A stretch of DNA of 53,264 nt from Puniceicoccales bacterium (lineage in GTDB: Bacteria > Verrucomicrobiota > Verrucomicrobiia > Opitutales > UBA953), in the NCBI GenBank assembly GCA_031256995.1, contig JAIRPL010000076.1:1-53264 (forward strand), given 5' to 3'. Positions 1 to 12,111 of the stretch are shown in pieces. The notes under the pieces were generated by a model. The model was not told where the DNA came from. It made no database searches and saw nothing but the letters and a program-made list of their open reading frames with translations. Every line of letters begins with the position of its first letter. Position 1 is the stretch's first letter. Made by a program: the position numbers and the translations under genes.

Positions 1-114
1 AAGACGGGCCGAGGCATGCAAAATATTGAGCCTCGACCTCTCGCCACGAGACTTCTCGCCCTTCGGCTTCTTGCGAGCCGAACGAAACGGATATCCTTGT
101 CGATGACGATACAT
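1..114 (-). CDS. Possible 5' end of an unknown basic protein, cut by the window edge
   Basis: An ATG at 114 on the minus strand opens a frame of 38 codons that runs off the left edge without a stop. The peptide starts MYRHRQGYPF and is very rich in Arg, Lys and Ser. I do not recognise it. There is no Shine-Dalgarno sequence before the ATG, though few genes here have one. A TATCAT hexamer lies about ten bases upstream, which is too close to be a normal -10 for this start. It could equally be chance open sequence. Confidence 0.22.
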   Translation of the reverse strand, partial: MYRHRQGYPFRSARKKPKGEKSRGERSRLNILHASARL

Positions 115-1274
115 GGGGAAAAATGATAGAGGTGAAATGGTGTTTTAATATGCCCACAATTGAACCAGAAAGAGATGCCACGAGTTCATGAAAAAACCGG
201 ATGGAAAAAACCAAGTCCATCTTTCGGAAAAATCCACCCGAATGAATGCCAGGCTGACAACAAAAGAACACAAAAGCTCACCATGGCAACTTCCTGAAAA
301 ACATCTCAACCGGAAATTTCCGCCGGCTCCACACGGGAGCGGACAAAAACACACAGGCATGCGAGGGCGTCAATTTTCCAAAATCCGGCATGAAAGCAAT
401 TTCTCGCCGTGGTGATTATCATTCGGATGTTTGTGTCTTATCATTGGGGAATGTGAGTGGGTTGGTGAGTGAAAGAATGCATTTGTTTTCGAGACAGACA
501 TCAGGCCGTCCGCAAGGACATAAGAAGCCGTATCGAAACACTCCGTGCGAGGTAATCGGGAAAAATCGAGTGAATGTCGAGAGGAAATAATTCCGAGGCA
601 GGAAGGCCTGATGCGCATGTTGTCCCAAGGCAATATCTTGAGGAAACTAAAAAAACGAAAAAAAAGACCAACGATGGCAATGCCCCTCCGGGTGCGGAAA
701 ATCCCCCGCCTATTTTGGCTGCAAAGGGTGAAAACCGGACGTCCCGTGATGCGAAATGGAGGCACGCGCCCCTGCCCCGCCCCAAACGCCCCGCAACATG
801 CCCCCCCGGCGTCACGCTCGACGGCGGTCCTTTTGCCGCCGCCACTGGCGCTTTTCCCAGCACAACCCCGCCATCGGCGCCCGTCACCGCCCCAGCCCGC
901 CCGGACACCGCGCCCCAGCCCGCCCGCCAAGCCCGGCGCCAATGCGATATCGAAAATTCCCGCACATAAATCGAAAGCGCATTCTTTATTGCAAAAAATT
1001 TCCCACGCCCCCAACAACGCTCCGGCCGCGCTTTCCACCGCCATCGCTTCCGCAAGTTCGCCGCAAAAAATCGCTCCCACAGCCACATAATCCAGCCGCG
1101 CCCCAGCGCCTTGCAGGAGACGCCCCCTGCCCTGTCCCCTGCATTCTCCTTTCGCCATCGCTCCTTCCAGCCGCCGCCCCTTGGGACATGGTTGGCTTTG
1201 CCCGCCTGTGGAGTCATTTCGGGTTGCCTTGATGCGCCGCCTCCGGTTCCTCCACGAGAAAAACACCCTGCGGA
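115..1274. other. Gene-poor left region: AT-richer island followed by C-rich DNA
   Basis: No reading frame here looks like a protein. Bases of roughly 120-720 are clearly richer in A and T than the rest of the window and contain no conserved motif I can name. From about 750 to 1270 the plus strand becomes very C-rich, and translations are Pro/Arg or Gly/Arg low-complexity in every frame. The longest frame (minus strand, 370-1296) is rejected for that reason. I see no tRNA, clear terminator or inverted repeat of note. It may be a decayed gene or a regulatory spacer. Confidence 0.5.
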
Positions 1275-1991
1275 ATGAGTCCACACAAACTGCCAAGCCA
1301 GCCCGCCGCCGCCAGCCCGCCCGCCCATGACACCGCCCCGGCGCAGGAAGCCACCCTCGGGGAAAAAGTCATCGCGCTGGCGGCCGAATGCGGGGATGGC
1401 GGCACCACGCTGGGCACCCTCGCCGAACGCCTGCAGGGACGCTCGGTCCTTTTGCTCGTCTTTATTCTTTCGCTCCCCTTCTGCCAGCCCGCCCCCCTCA
1501 CCGGGCTGGCGACAATCCTCGGCATTCCGCTGACCTATTGGGGCTGGCGGCTCTCCCTGGGGCGCCCCGCCACACTGCCCCGGCGCCTCAGGGGCATCCG
1601 CATCCCGCCGCGACTCTTCCCCTCCGTCCTCCACGCGACCGGCCGCTTGATGCGCTGGCTGGAATCCCGCCCCGGCGACCGTCTCCGCTGGCTGCTTGCC
1701 CCGGCTTGGGTGCGCCGCGCCTGCGCCATCAACATTTTCATCAGCTCATTCCTCCTGGCCCTGCCCGCATTGCTTCCCGGCTCCAATTTTTTCCCCGCCC
1801 TTCCCGTGGCGCTCACGGCGGCGGCATTGCTTGAGAATGACGGCAGGATGCTCCTGCGCGCCCTCGCGGCCACCCTCGTCAATGCCGCCTACTGGCTGTC
1901 CTGGGCCGTGCTGTTCCTCCTTTACGGAGCCGGCGCCGCCGAAAAAGTCCAGGGCTGCCTGCGGTCCGTCCTCCAGCACCTGCGCGCGTGA
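1275..1991 (+). CDS. ExoD-family (exopolysaccharide synthesis) membrane protein
   Basis: A 238-residue inner-membrane protein matching the ExoD family, which is linked to exopolysaccharide production and alkali tolerance in rhizobia, although its biochemical role is unknown. After an Ala/Pro-rich N-terminus comes the family opening around residues 30-60 (TTLGTLAERLQGRSVLLL), then a hydrophobic hairpin containing LPFCQPAPL. The C-terminal half holds further membrane segments (about 150-230) broken by the basic stretch RLRGIRIPPR. The length is normal for the family. The start is the first in-frame ATG and lacks a Shine-Dalgarno sequence. It precedes topB by 120 bp in the same orientation. No polysaccharide genes adjoin it, so the role in this organism is uncertain. 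Confidence 0.78.
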   Translation: MSPHKLPSQPAAASPPAHDTAPAQEATLGEKVIALAAECGDGGTTLGTLAERLQGRSVLLLVFILSLPFCQPAPLTGLATILGIPLTYWGWRLSLGRPATLPRRLRGIRIPPRLFPSVLHATGRLMRWLESRPGDRLRWLLAPAWVRRACAINIFISSFLLALPALLPGSNFFPALPVALTAAALLENDGRMLLRALAATLVNAAYWLSWAVLFLLYGAGAAEKVQGCLRSVLQHLRA

Positions 1992-2111
1992 GCCGCCCCT
2001 CCTGCGCGCGCGGCACCCCTTTCCGGGGAACCTCGGGATGCGGCTTGCCAAAACCACGCCAAGCCGCATTTGAGCGCGCACGCACTTTCTTTTTTAACCA
2101 GCAATTTCTCC

Positions 2112-5078
2112 ATGAAGACACTTGTCATCGCCGAAAAACCCTCCGTCGCCACAGATCTCGCCCGCGTCCTCAAAGTCCCCAAAAAGGGCGATCTTTACGA
2201 AAACGAGACCCATGTCATCACTTCGGCGGTCGGGCACCTTGTCGAGTTGGAGATGCCGGAGGACATGGACCCCAAACTCCGTTACTGGCGCCTTGAAACC
2301 CTCCCCATCATTCCCGAAAAATTCACCCTCAAGGCGTCCACAAAGACCAAGGACCGCTTCCAGCTCCTCAAAAAACTTCTCACCCGCCCGGACATCACCA
2401 CCGCGGTCAACGCCTGCGACGCCGGGCGCGAGGGGGAGCTTATATTTGCCTATATCTACCAGCTCGCCAAAGCCAAGGTGCCCGTCCGGCGCGCCTGGAT
2501 GCAAACAATGACCGCGGACGGCATCCGCGCGGCTTTCGCGGCGCTGCGCCCCGCCTCCGAGATGGCCGGGCTTGAGGCCGCGGCACGCTGCCGCAGCGAA
2601 TCCGACTGGCTCATCGGCCTCAACGGCACCCGCGCCCTCACAAAACGCATGTTCGGCGGGCGCGCGGGCAATGTCGCCACCGTCGGGCGCGTCCAGACCC
2701 CCACCCTCGCCATCGTCGCCGCGCGCGACGCTGAAATCCGCGATTTTCAACCGCGTGACTACCATCGCGTCACCGCCACATTCCAGATAGACGCCGGCAC
2801 CTACGAGGGCACATTCCAGCGTCCCGATTTCAAAAAAGGGGCGGACGAGCATGACCGCGCCGACCGCCTCTGGCACAAGCCCACCGCCCAGGCCATCGCC
2901 GCCGCCGCGAAGGCGTCAACCAGCGCCGAAGTCTCCGACGAGAAAAAAGCCGCCACCCAAGCCTCCCCGCGCCTCTACGATCTCACAACCCTCCAGCGCG
3001 AGGCCAACTCCCGCCTCGGCCTCCCCGCCCGCCGCACGCTCCAGATCGCACAAGCTCTCTACGAACGCCACAAAGTCATCACCTACCCACGCACCGACTC
3101 CCGCGCCCTCCCGGAGGACTACATTGCCACCTGCAAGGAAACCCTCTCGAAACTCGACCATGGCGATCTCGCCACCCACGCCACCCACGCGCTCGCGGCG
3201 AACTATGTCCGCCCCAACAAGCGCATCTTTAACAACGCCCAGATCTCCGACCACTTCGCCATCATCCCAACCGGCTCCTCCGCCGACAAACTCGACGACA
3301 TCGAGGCCAAAATCTACGACATGATCGCCCGCCGTTTTGTCGCCGTCTTCTACCCGCCGGCCGAATTTGATGTCACAACCCGGACCTCCACCATCACCAT
3401 CGACACCGCCATCCAGGCCCGCTTCGCCCCTTCGCTTCCGGACAACAACACCCCGCCCCCCCCCGTCGCCCTGCGCTCCCTCAGCTTCAAATCCGAGGGA
3501 AAAGTCCTCGTCAGCCCGGGCTGGCTCGCCGTTTACGGAAAAACCGCGCTTGAAGACGCCGAGGAGCCGGCCGCCAGGAAGGACAAAGACGCCTCCCCGT
3601 CATCAAACAAAAGCCTGCCCCCCCTCTCCGCCGCCGATGGGCACCCCCCGCGCGCACGCACGGCCGGGGTGAGCCTCCACGAGGAAAGCACCAAGCCCCC
3701 GCCCCGCTACACCGAGGCCACCCTCCTCTCCGCGATGGAGGGAGCCGGGAAACTTGTGGACGATGAGGAGCTTGCCGATGCCATGAAGGAGCGCGGACTC
3801 GGCACCCCCGCCACGCGCGCCGAGATCATCGAGGGCCTCCTCTACCAGAACTACCTGGAACGTGGCGCCAAACGGGAACTCCAAACCACCACAAAGGCGC
3901 ACACGCTCCTCGAGTTTCTCTCCGCATTGCAGGCCGACGCCCTCACCAAGCCGGACATGACCGCCCAGTGGGAATACAAACTCCGCCAGATGGAACACGG
4001 CCTCTACACCCGCCCCGAATTCATGAAAGAGATTGCCGACGTCACCCGGGGGCTTGTCGAAAGGGCGAAAACCTTTGAGGAGGGCGCCCCAGGGACCACA
4101 AGCATCACCGACATCCCCTCCCCCACCGACGGGCAGCCGCTCACGGAAACCCTTCGCTCCTACAAATCCCAGGACGGCAAGCTCACCATCTATAAGAACA
4201 TCTCCGAACGCAAAATCACGCAGGACGAGGTCCGTTCGCTCCTCCGTGACGGCGAACTCGGCCCCCTCGAGGGATTCACCTCCCGTTTCGGGAAAAAATT
4301 CAGCGCGAAACTCCTCCTTGCCGACGACCCCAAGAAACCCGGGACCAAGAAAGTCGAACTCGACTACGGCAACAAGGTGGACCACGCCACCGCCACCCCG
4401 TTCTGGCGTTCCGACGACAGCAAGCAGGAACTCATCAACAGCCCCACGGGCTACATCCTCCGCCAGCCCCAGAAGGACGGGACCTACAAGGAACTTTTCA
4501 AAATAAGCCGCCAGCTCTGCCAGAAAGAGATCACCGAGCTGCACGCCATCGCCCTGGCCATCGAAGGCCGGACACCGCTCATCCAAGGATTCATATCCAA
4601 AAAGGGAAAACCGTTTGACGCGACACTCCTCCGCCAAGGCCCGCGCATCGCATGGGAATTCCCGCCGCGCGCGCCCAAGGACCCGTCCGGGGAGGCCGGC
4701 GGGAAAAACTCCGGCGGCGCGAAAACAGGCCGCGGCCTTCGGGCAGCCGTCAAACACGACCTTGTCTCCGCGGAAAGCCACGGCGTGGCAAAACTCTACC
4801 CGAATGGCGCGCTCCTTTACCAAACCCCCACGCACTACGTCGTCACCACCCCCCCGGTCGACCCCGGCGCACCCCAGCCACCCCCCTATTTTCAGCAGCC
4901 CTCGACCCTCTGCGGCCTCCCCCTTCCCCCGGAACAGATGCAACGGCTCGTCAATGAGGGCCGGACCGACCTGCTCGCCGGATTGGTGTCCCCCAAAACC
5001 GGCCGCGAATTCAGCGCCTTCCTCGTCCTTTCAAAAGACAGGAAGAAGGCGGAATTCGAGTTTCCACCGCGAAATTGA
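2112..5078 (+). CDS. topB: DNA topoisomerase III (type IA)
   Basis: A 988-residue type IA topoisomerase that relaxes or decatenates DNA by single-strand passage. The TOPRIM domain begins at once (MKTLVIAEKPSVA) and carries the acidic signature DAGREGELIF near residue 105. The catalytic tyrosine is Tyr325 in VITYPRTDSR, close to Tyr328 of E. coli TopB. SDWLIGLNGTRAL and VGRVQTPTLA are typical of the family. Instead of zinc fingers, the C-terminus has at least three topoisomerase C-terminal repeats (nt about 4200-4370, 4490-4670 and 4890-5075), each with a GF-S-K-GK-F core. The ATG at 2112 is chosen because the TOPRIM strand starts there; an upstream ATG at 2070 would add 14 unlikely residues. 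It converges on araB with a 23-bp gap. Confidence 0.93.
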   Translation: MKTLVIAEKPSVATDLARVLKVPKKGDLYENETHVITSAVGHLVELEMPEDMDPKLRYWRLETLPIIPEKFTLKASTKTKDRFQLLKKLLTRPDITTAVNACDAGREGELIFAYIYQLAKAKVPVRRAWMQTMTADGIRAAFAALRPASEMAGLEAAARCRSESDWLIGLNGTRALTKRMFGGRAGNVATVGRVQTPTLAIVAARDAEIRDFQPRDYHRVTATFQIDAGTYEGTFQRPDFKKGADEHDRADRLWHKPTAQAIAAAAKASTSAEVSDEKKAATQASPRLYDLTTLQREANSRLGLPARRTLQIAQALYERHKVITYPRTDSRALPEDYIATCKETLSKLDHGDLATHATHALAANYVRPNKRIFNNAQISDHFAIIPTGSSADKLDDIEAKIYDMIARRFVAVFYPPAEFDVTTRTSTITIDTAIQARFAPSLPDNNTPPPPVALRSLSFKSEGKVLVSPGWLAVYGKTALEDAEEPAARKDKDASPSSNKSLPPLSAADGHPPRARTAGVSLHEESTKPPPRYTEATLLSAMEGAGKLVDDEELADAMKERGLGTPATRAEIIEGLLYQNYLERGAKRELQTTTKAHTLLEFLSALQADALTKPDMTAQWEYKLRQMEHGLYTRPEFMKEIADVTRGLVERAKTFEEGAPGTTSITDIPSPTDGQPLTETLRSYKSQDGKLTIYKNISERKITQDEVRSLLRDGELGPLEGFTSRFGKKFSAKLLLADDPKKPGTKKVELDYGNKVDHATATPFWRSDDSKQELINSPTGYILRQPQKDGTYKELFKISRQLCQKEITELHAIALAIEGRTPLIQGFISKKGKPFDATLLRQGPRIAWEFPPRAPKDPSGEAGGKNSGGAKTGRGLRAAVKHDLVSAESHGVAKLYPNGALLYQTPTHYVVTTPPVDPGAPQPPPYFQQPSTLCGLPLPPEQMQRLVNEGRTDLLAGLVSPKTGREFSAFLVLSKDRKKAEFEFPPRN

Positions 5079-5101
5079 CAAGGCCGCGCCGCACCCCGGC
5101 A

Positions 5102-6817
5102 TCATGAAGCCGCGCCGCACCGCGTGCCGGCCTTGATGGACAAAAGATCCTTCATCACGCGGGACACAGGGAGGGCGGCATCCTGGGGCACGCCCCCGAA
5201 GGCGTCGTGGAGCGTGCGATAGAGCCTGTAAAGTTTGTCGTAAACGGCCTGGGATCCGGCATCGGGAGAGTAAAGCACGGGTTTCAGGGCCGTCATGGCA
5301 GCCTGGGCGGCCTTGAAACCGGGATAAACCCCGGCGGCGACGGCCGCGCCAATGGCCGCGCCAAGCGCGCAGGATTGCGCGGAGCGGGAGACACGCATCT
5401 CGCACCCCGTCACATCCGCATAAATTTGCATGAGCAGCGGATTTTTCTCGGCAATCCCGCCGGAGCAAATGACGCGCGAGACAGGAATGCCATACTCGCG
5501 CAGACGCTCAATGATCGCGCGGGCGCCGAAGGCGGTGGCTTCGATGAGCGCGCGATAAATCTCGGCGGGGGTCGTGTGAAGCGTCTGCCCGAGCAGCAAT
5601 CCGGTAAGGCGCTGGTCGACGAGGATGGTGCGGTTCCCGTTGTTCCAATCGAGCGCCAGAAGGCCGCTTTGCCCGGGACGGAGCGCGGCCGCCCCGGCGG
5701 TCAGGCTGGCGTGGCGGGACGCGGTGCCGCCAAGCACGGTCTCGACAAACCACTTGAAAATGTCCCCCACGGCGGACTGCCCCGCCTCCACACCGTGATA
5801 GCCGGGAAGGATGGACCCCGGGACAATGCCGCAAATTCCTGGAATGTCGGCGATGGGGCGCGCGGAGGAAACCACGGCGCAGTCGCAGGTGGATGTGCCA
5901 ATGACTTTGACAAGCGCCCCCTCGTCCACGCCGCAGCCAATCGCGCCGTAGTGGACATCCATCTCCCCGATGGCGATGGCAATCCCCGCGGGAAGGCCAA
6001 GCCTCGCGGCCCATTCCGGACAAAGTTTTCCGGCGGGAGTCCGGGCGTCGTGCGCGGTGGCGTAGAGGCGGTCGCGAAGGTCCGCGAGTTCGGGCGCAAG
6101 CCCGGCGAGAAATTCCTTGTCGGGAAGGCCGCCCCAGTCGGGGGAGTACAGGGCTTTGTGACCGGCCATGCAGACGCCGCGCACAATGTCCGCAGGCGTC
6201 GAGGCCCCGGCAAGCACAGCCGGCACATAGTCGGAAAGCTCCACCCAGGAATGGGCGGCGTCAAAAACCGCGCGGCCGACCTTCAGGCAGCGCCAGATCT
6301 TGGCCCAAAACCACTCGGAGGAGTAGGTTCCGCCAATTTTTGCGAGATATTGGGGACGCAAACGCCGGGCGGCCTCCGTGATGGCCTCGGCCTCGGCGGT
6401 GGCGGTATGGTCTTTCCACAACCAGCAATGGGCCGCGAGGTCGGAGGCGAAACGCGGATCAAGGGCGAGCGGCCGGTTCCGGGCATCCACGGGCAACGGG
6501 CTGGAACCCGTGCCATCCACGCCGATGCCCACCACTTTTTCGGGCGCGAAACCGGGGTCGGCCGCGCGCGCCTGGGCGATGGCGCCACGAACGGCATTTT
6601 CCAGCGCATGGAGGTAGTCGGCCGGGTTCTGGCGCGCGAGATGGTGGTCAAGGGGGTCAAGCAGGATGCCCTGTTTCCCGGAAGGATAATCCACGACCGC
6701 CATCCCGATCTCGGCGCCATTGGCGCAATCCACAACAAGGGCGCGCGCGGAGTTTGTCCCATAATCAAGGCCGATGGAATAGGCGGAGGAAGGCTTGCAG
6801 GAGGGGGGATTTTGCAT
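5102..6817 (-). CDS. araB: Ribulokinase
   Basis: A 571-residue FGGY-family sugar kinase of the AraB type, phosphorylating L-ribulose (and related ketopentoses) with ATP in L-arabinose breakdown. The N-terminal phosphate-binding motif is GLDYGTNSARALVVD. GVGVDGTGSS-like sequence follows near residue 100, the FGGY signature region includes VIGTSTCD, and the C-terminal ATP site is SGGIAEKNPLLM. The length fits E. coli AraB (566). I start at 6817 because the first beta-strand follows closely; an ATG at 6871 would add 18 residues. No araA, araD or arabinose regulator is in the window, so it is an isolated catabolic gene here. No Shine-Dalgarno sequence is visible. Confidence 0.92.
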   Translation of the reverse strand: MQNPPSCKPSSAYSIGLDYGTNSARALVVDCANGAEIGMAVVDYPSGKQGILLDPLDHHLARQNPADYLHALENAVRGAIAQARAADPGFAPEKVVGIGVDGTGSSPLPVDARNRPLALDPRFASDLAAHCWLWKDHTATAEAEAITEAARRLRPQYLAKIGGTYSSEWFWAKIWRCLKVGRAVFDAAHSWVELSDYVPAVLAGASTPADIVRGVCMAGHKALYSPDWGGLPDKEFLAGLAPELADLRDRLYATAHDARTPAGKLCPEWAARLGLPAGIAIAIGEMDVHYGAIGCGVDEGALVKVIGTSTCDCAVVSSARPIADIPGICGIVPGSILPGYHGVEAGQSAVGDIFKWFVETVLGGTASRHASLTAGAAALRPGQSGLLALDWNNGNRTILVDQRLTGLLLGQTLHTTPAEIYRALIEATAFGARAIIERLREYGIPVSRVICSGGIAEKNPLLMQIYADVTGCEMRVSRSAQSCALGAAIGAAVAAGVYPGFKAAQAAMTALKPVLYSPDAGSQAVYDKLYRLYRTLHDAFGGVPQDAALPVSRVMKDLLSIKAGTRCGAAS

Positions 6818-6948
6818 GGCGTGCGAAGTTGCCAAGGGCGCGCCGCGGGTGTCAATGCCGCCGCGATCCACGGCCCCGGGCGGGTGGCGCCGGGAAACGT
6901 GCCGCCTTTTCCCTTTTGTTTTGAAAAGCGCCGGATAGCCTGCGCGCG

Positions 6949-7719
6949 ATGTTTGGCAAAACCCCCTGTGCAGACAAGCCGCCGAGGCCTGCTGTGGAAA
7001 ATTCAGTGCTGGCGTGCCGGGGACTCGTCCGGTTCCTCGGCAGGGATGAGAACCGGACCCATGTCCTGAAAGGCGTGGATTTTGACGCCACGGCAGGGTG
7101 CACGCACGCCATTGTCGGCCCCTCGGGCTGCGGGAAAAGCTCGCTGCTCTATCTGCTTGGCCTGCTCGACCGCCCGGACTCCGGCGAGGTTTTCGTGGCC
7201 GGGAAATCCCTGGGCCAGGCCGGCGATGACGACCGCACCAAGGCCCGCAACGCCAACCTCGGCTTCGTCTTCCAATTCCACTTTCTGCTTCCGGAATTCA
7301 CGGCGCTTGAGAATGTGATGATGCCCATGCGCAAGCGCGGGCGCCTCGGCGAATCGGAAATGGCCGGCCGGGCCGTCTCCTTGCTGGACGCCGTGGGGCT
7401 GGCCGAAAAGGCCGGGCGCCTGGCGACACATCTTTCCGGGGGCGAGCAGCAACGCGTGGCCATCGCGCGCGCCCTCGCCAACGAGCCTCCCGTGCTTCTG
7501 GCCGACGAGCCGACGGGGAACCTCGACGCCCGCAATTCGGTGATCGCCTTCGACCTGCTCTCCTCGCTCGCCCACGAGCGCGGCATCGCCGTCGTGATGG
7601 TGACGCACAACAATGATCTCGCCTCGCGCTGCGATCGCGTGCTGCGGATGCTCGACGGAAGGTTTCTTGACGAAAACCCGCCACCGGCCCCCGCCACGCA
7701 ACCAATGGGGGCCGCCTGA
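6949..7719 (+). CDS. lolD: Lipoprotein-release ABC transporter ATPase (LolD-like)
   Basis: A 256-residue ABC ATPase of the MacB/LolD group. Walker A is GPSGCGKSS, the Q-loop lies in FVFQFHFLLPEF, the ABC signature is LSGGEQQR, Walker B is VLLADEPTGNLD and the switch His is in MVTHNND. The FQFHFLLPEFTALENV stretch is typical of LolD, which powers extraction of lipoproteins from the inner membrane to LolA. The membrane partners LolC/E are not adjacent, so a MacB-type or FtsE-type role cannot be excluded. The roughly 20-residue N-terminal extension may be leader sequence if translation starts later. It lies 47 bp before queA on the same strand. Confidence 0.85.
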   Translation: MFGKTPCADKPPRPAVENSVLACRGLVRFLGRDENRTHVLKGVDFDATAGCTHAIVGPSGCGKSSLLYLLGLLDRPDSGEVFVAGKSLGQAGDDDRTKARNANLGFVFQFHFLLPEFTALENVMMPMRKRGRLGESEMAGRAVSLLDAVGLAEKAGRLATHLSGGEQQRVAIARALANEPPVLLADEPTGNLDARNSVIAFDLLSSLAHERGIAVVMVTHNNDLASRCDRVLRMLDGRFLDENPPPAPATQPMGAA

Positions 7720-7766
7720 ATCCAGCGCGCGCGCCCCTGCCGCCATCCGCCGCGCATCCCCCGAGC

Positions 7767-8918
7767 ATGAACACCGCCCTTTTTGATTACGAACTCCCGC
7801 CGGAACTCATCGCCGACACGCCCGCCTCGCGCCGCGACGCCTCCAGGCTGATGCTTGTGCGCCGGGCGGCACGGACCGTCTCGCACCACCATTTTCATGA
7901 GCTTCCCGCGCTGCTCCCCGCCAGGACGGTGCTTTTCCGCAACAATGCGCGCGTCCTGCGCGCCCGGCTGGCGGGCGAGCGCCCCGGCGGCGGGCGTGTC
8001 GAGTGCCTTCTGTTGCGCCCTGCCGGGTCCCCCGAGACTTGGTGGTGCCTGCTCAAGCCGGGCAAGAAAGCCGCCGCCGCCGGGTTTGCGCTTCCCGGCC
8101 CGGCCACCGCCACCGTGCTTGGCCAGTCGGACGGCGAATACCGCGTCCATTTCACACTCCCGGCGGGTGAGACCGTGCTCACCCTGTCCGAGAAAAAAGG
8201 GGAGCTTCCGCTTCCCCCATACATTGAGCGGGCGCGGCGCGAGCGCGGAACCCCGCCCTGCGCGCAACTTGACCACGAACGCTATCAAACGCTCTACGCC
8301 GACCCCCGCCGCACGGTTGCCGCCGCAGCGCCAACGGCGGGACTGCATTTTTCCGAGGCCGTGCTCTCCGCCCTTGGCGCGCGGGGCATCCCCTGCCACG
8401 ACCTCACGCTCCACGTCGGTCTCGGCACATTCCAGCCCATGAAGACGGAAACCGTGGAGGAGCACACCATCCACCGCGAGTTCTACGAAATCCCTTCCAC
8501 GACACTCGCCGCGTTTGACGCCGCCGTCGCATCCAACGCGCCGCGTCTGGCCGTGGGGACGACCACTTTGCGCGCCTTGGAGGACCACGCCCGCAAGCAT
8601 GAGGGCGGAAGGCAGGGCGTTGGCGCGGCGACGGGGATGGAAAACGCGGATGCCCGGACGCGCCCCCCCGCCGCCGGCGGAAACCCGGTCTTCGACGAAG
8701 CCGGCCTCTTCATCCACCCCCCCTGCACATTCCTGGGCGCGGATGCCCTTTTGACGAATTTTCACCTCCCGCGCTCCACCCTTCTGTGCCTCGTCTCCGC
8801 CTTCCTTTCACCGGGGACAATGGACGGCATCGAATGGTTCAAATCCCTCTATGCCGAGGCCATTGCCCGCTCCTACCGTTTTTACAGCTATGGCGACGCC
8901 ATGCTGATCCTGGATTAA
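7767..8918 (+). CDS. queA: S-adenosylmethionine:tRNA ribosyltransferase-isomerase
   Basis: A 383-residue QueA, which transfers and isomerises the ribosyl part of SAM onto preQ1 in tRNA to form epoxyqueuosine. Family landmarks are the start FDYELPPELIADTPA, the SRLMLV strand, FRNNARVLRARL, the PTAGLHFSE motif, HVGLGTFQPM and the C-terminal FHLPRSTLLCLVSAF. A short Gly/Ala-rich insertion near residue 285 is the only oddity. The start is the first ATG and has no Shine-Dalgarno sequence. Its pathway partner tgt is about 35 kb away in this window. It converges on clpB, with a terminator for clpB between them. Confidence 0.95.
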   Translation: MNTALFDYELPPELIADTPASRRDASRLMLVRRAARTVSHHHFHELPALLPARTVLFRNNARVLRARLAGERPGGGRVECLLLRPAGSPETWWCLLKPGKKAAAAGFALPGPATATVLGQSDGEYRVHFTLPAGETVLTLSEKKGELPLPPYIERARRERGTPPCAQLDHERYQTLYADPRRTVAAAAPTAGLHFSEAVLSALGARGIPCHDLTLHVGLGTFQPMKTETVEEHTIHREFYEIPSTTLAAFDAAVASNAPRLAVGTTTLRALEDHARKHEGGRQGVGAATGMENADARTRPPAAGGNPVFDEAGLFIHPPCTFLGADALLTNFHLPRSTLLCLVSAFLSPGTMDGIEWFKSLYAEAIARSYRFYSYGDAMLILD

Positions 8919-8924
8919 CCCATC

Positions 8925-8960
8925 AAAAAAGGGGCGGGGCGGAAGTGCCCCCATCGCCCC
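8925..8960 (-). terminator. Rho-independent terminator of clpB
   Basis: On the minus strand, 36 bases past the clpB stop codon, an outer stem GGGGCG/CGCCCC encloses an inner stem GGGC/GCCC with loop ACTTCC, and is followed directly by six T (8930-8925). This is a textbook intrinsic terminator for clpB. The queA stop is at 8918, so plus-strand transcripts run into the same hairpin without a T tract. Just beside it (8955-8983) two further overlapping small hairpins occur. Confidence 0.7.
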
Positions 8961-8995
8961 GAAGGGCGTGGGGTTTTCACGCCATTCGACCGGCG

Positions 8996-11812
<2,817 letters not shown>

Positions 11813-12111
11813 GGCCGGGCACGACGCAAGATGTGCGCCAAGCCGGGCAAATAAACGGAAAACACTTCCACACGAACAAGTTGCAAAAAACGGGACGCGT
11901 TCATTGGAACACCTGCCGACCAAACGCGAAAGCCAGTTTGTCGCGCTTTTTGACGCAGTGGCGCCAGTCTGGCCAAGGCTTGGGACAATTCCCCTCCTTG
12001 TTTCCCGAAGGACGTTTTCATGAAAAAGCGCATGTTTCTTCCTTATCGAAAATGCCATTTGCGTTTGGAATTGCCTCCAATCCCGCCCAGAGAATGTCAT
12101 TTGAGGGAAAA

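Noticed and set aside
370-1296. 308-codon minus-strand frame
   Set aside because: Low-complexity Gly/Arg/Ala sequence changing to unlike composition in the AT-rich part; no motif, no supporting start.
5207-7069. 620-codon plus-strand frame opposite araB
   Set aside because: Shadow of the ribulokinase gene; Gly/Arg/Asn-rich with no domain.
11813-12111. Heat-shock promoter or CIRCE-like element between clpB and uvrC
   Set aside because: No CIRCE inverted repeat or convincing sigma-32-type boxes; only weak AT-rich matches.
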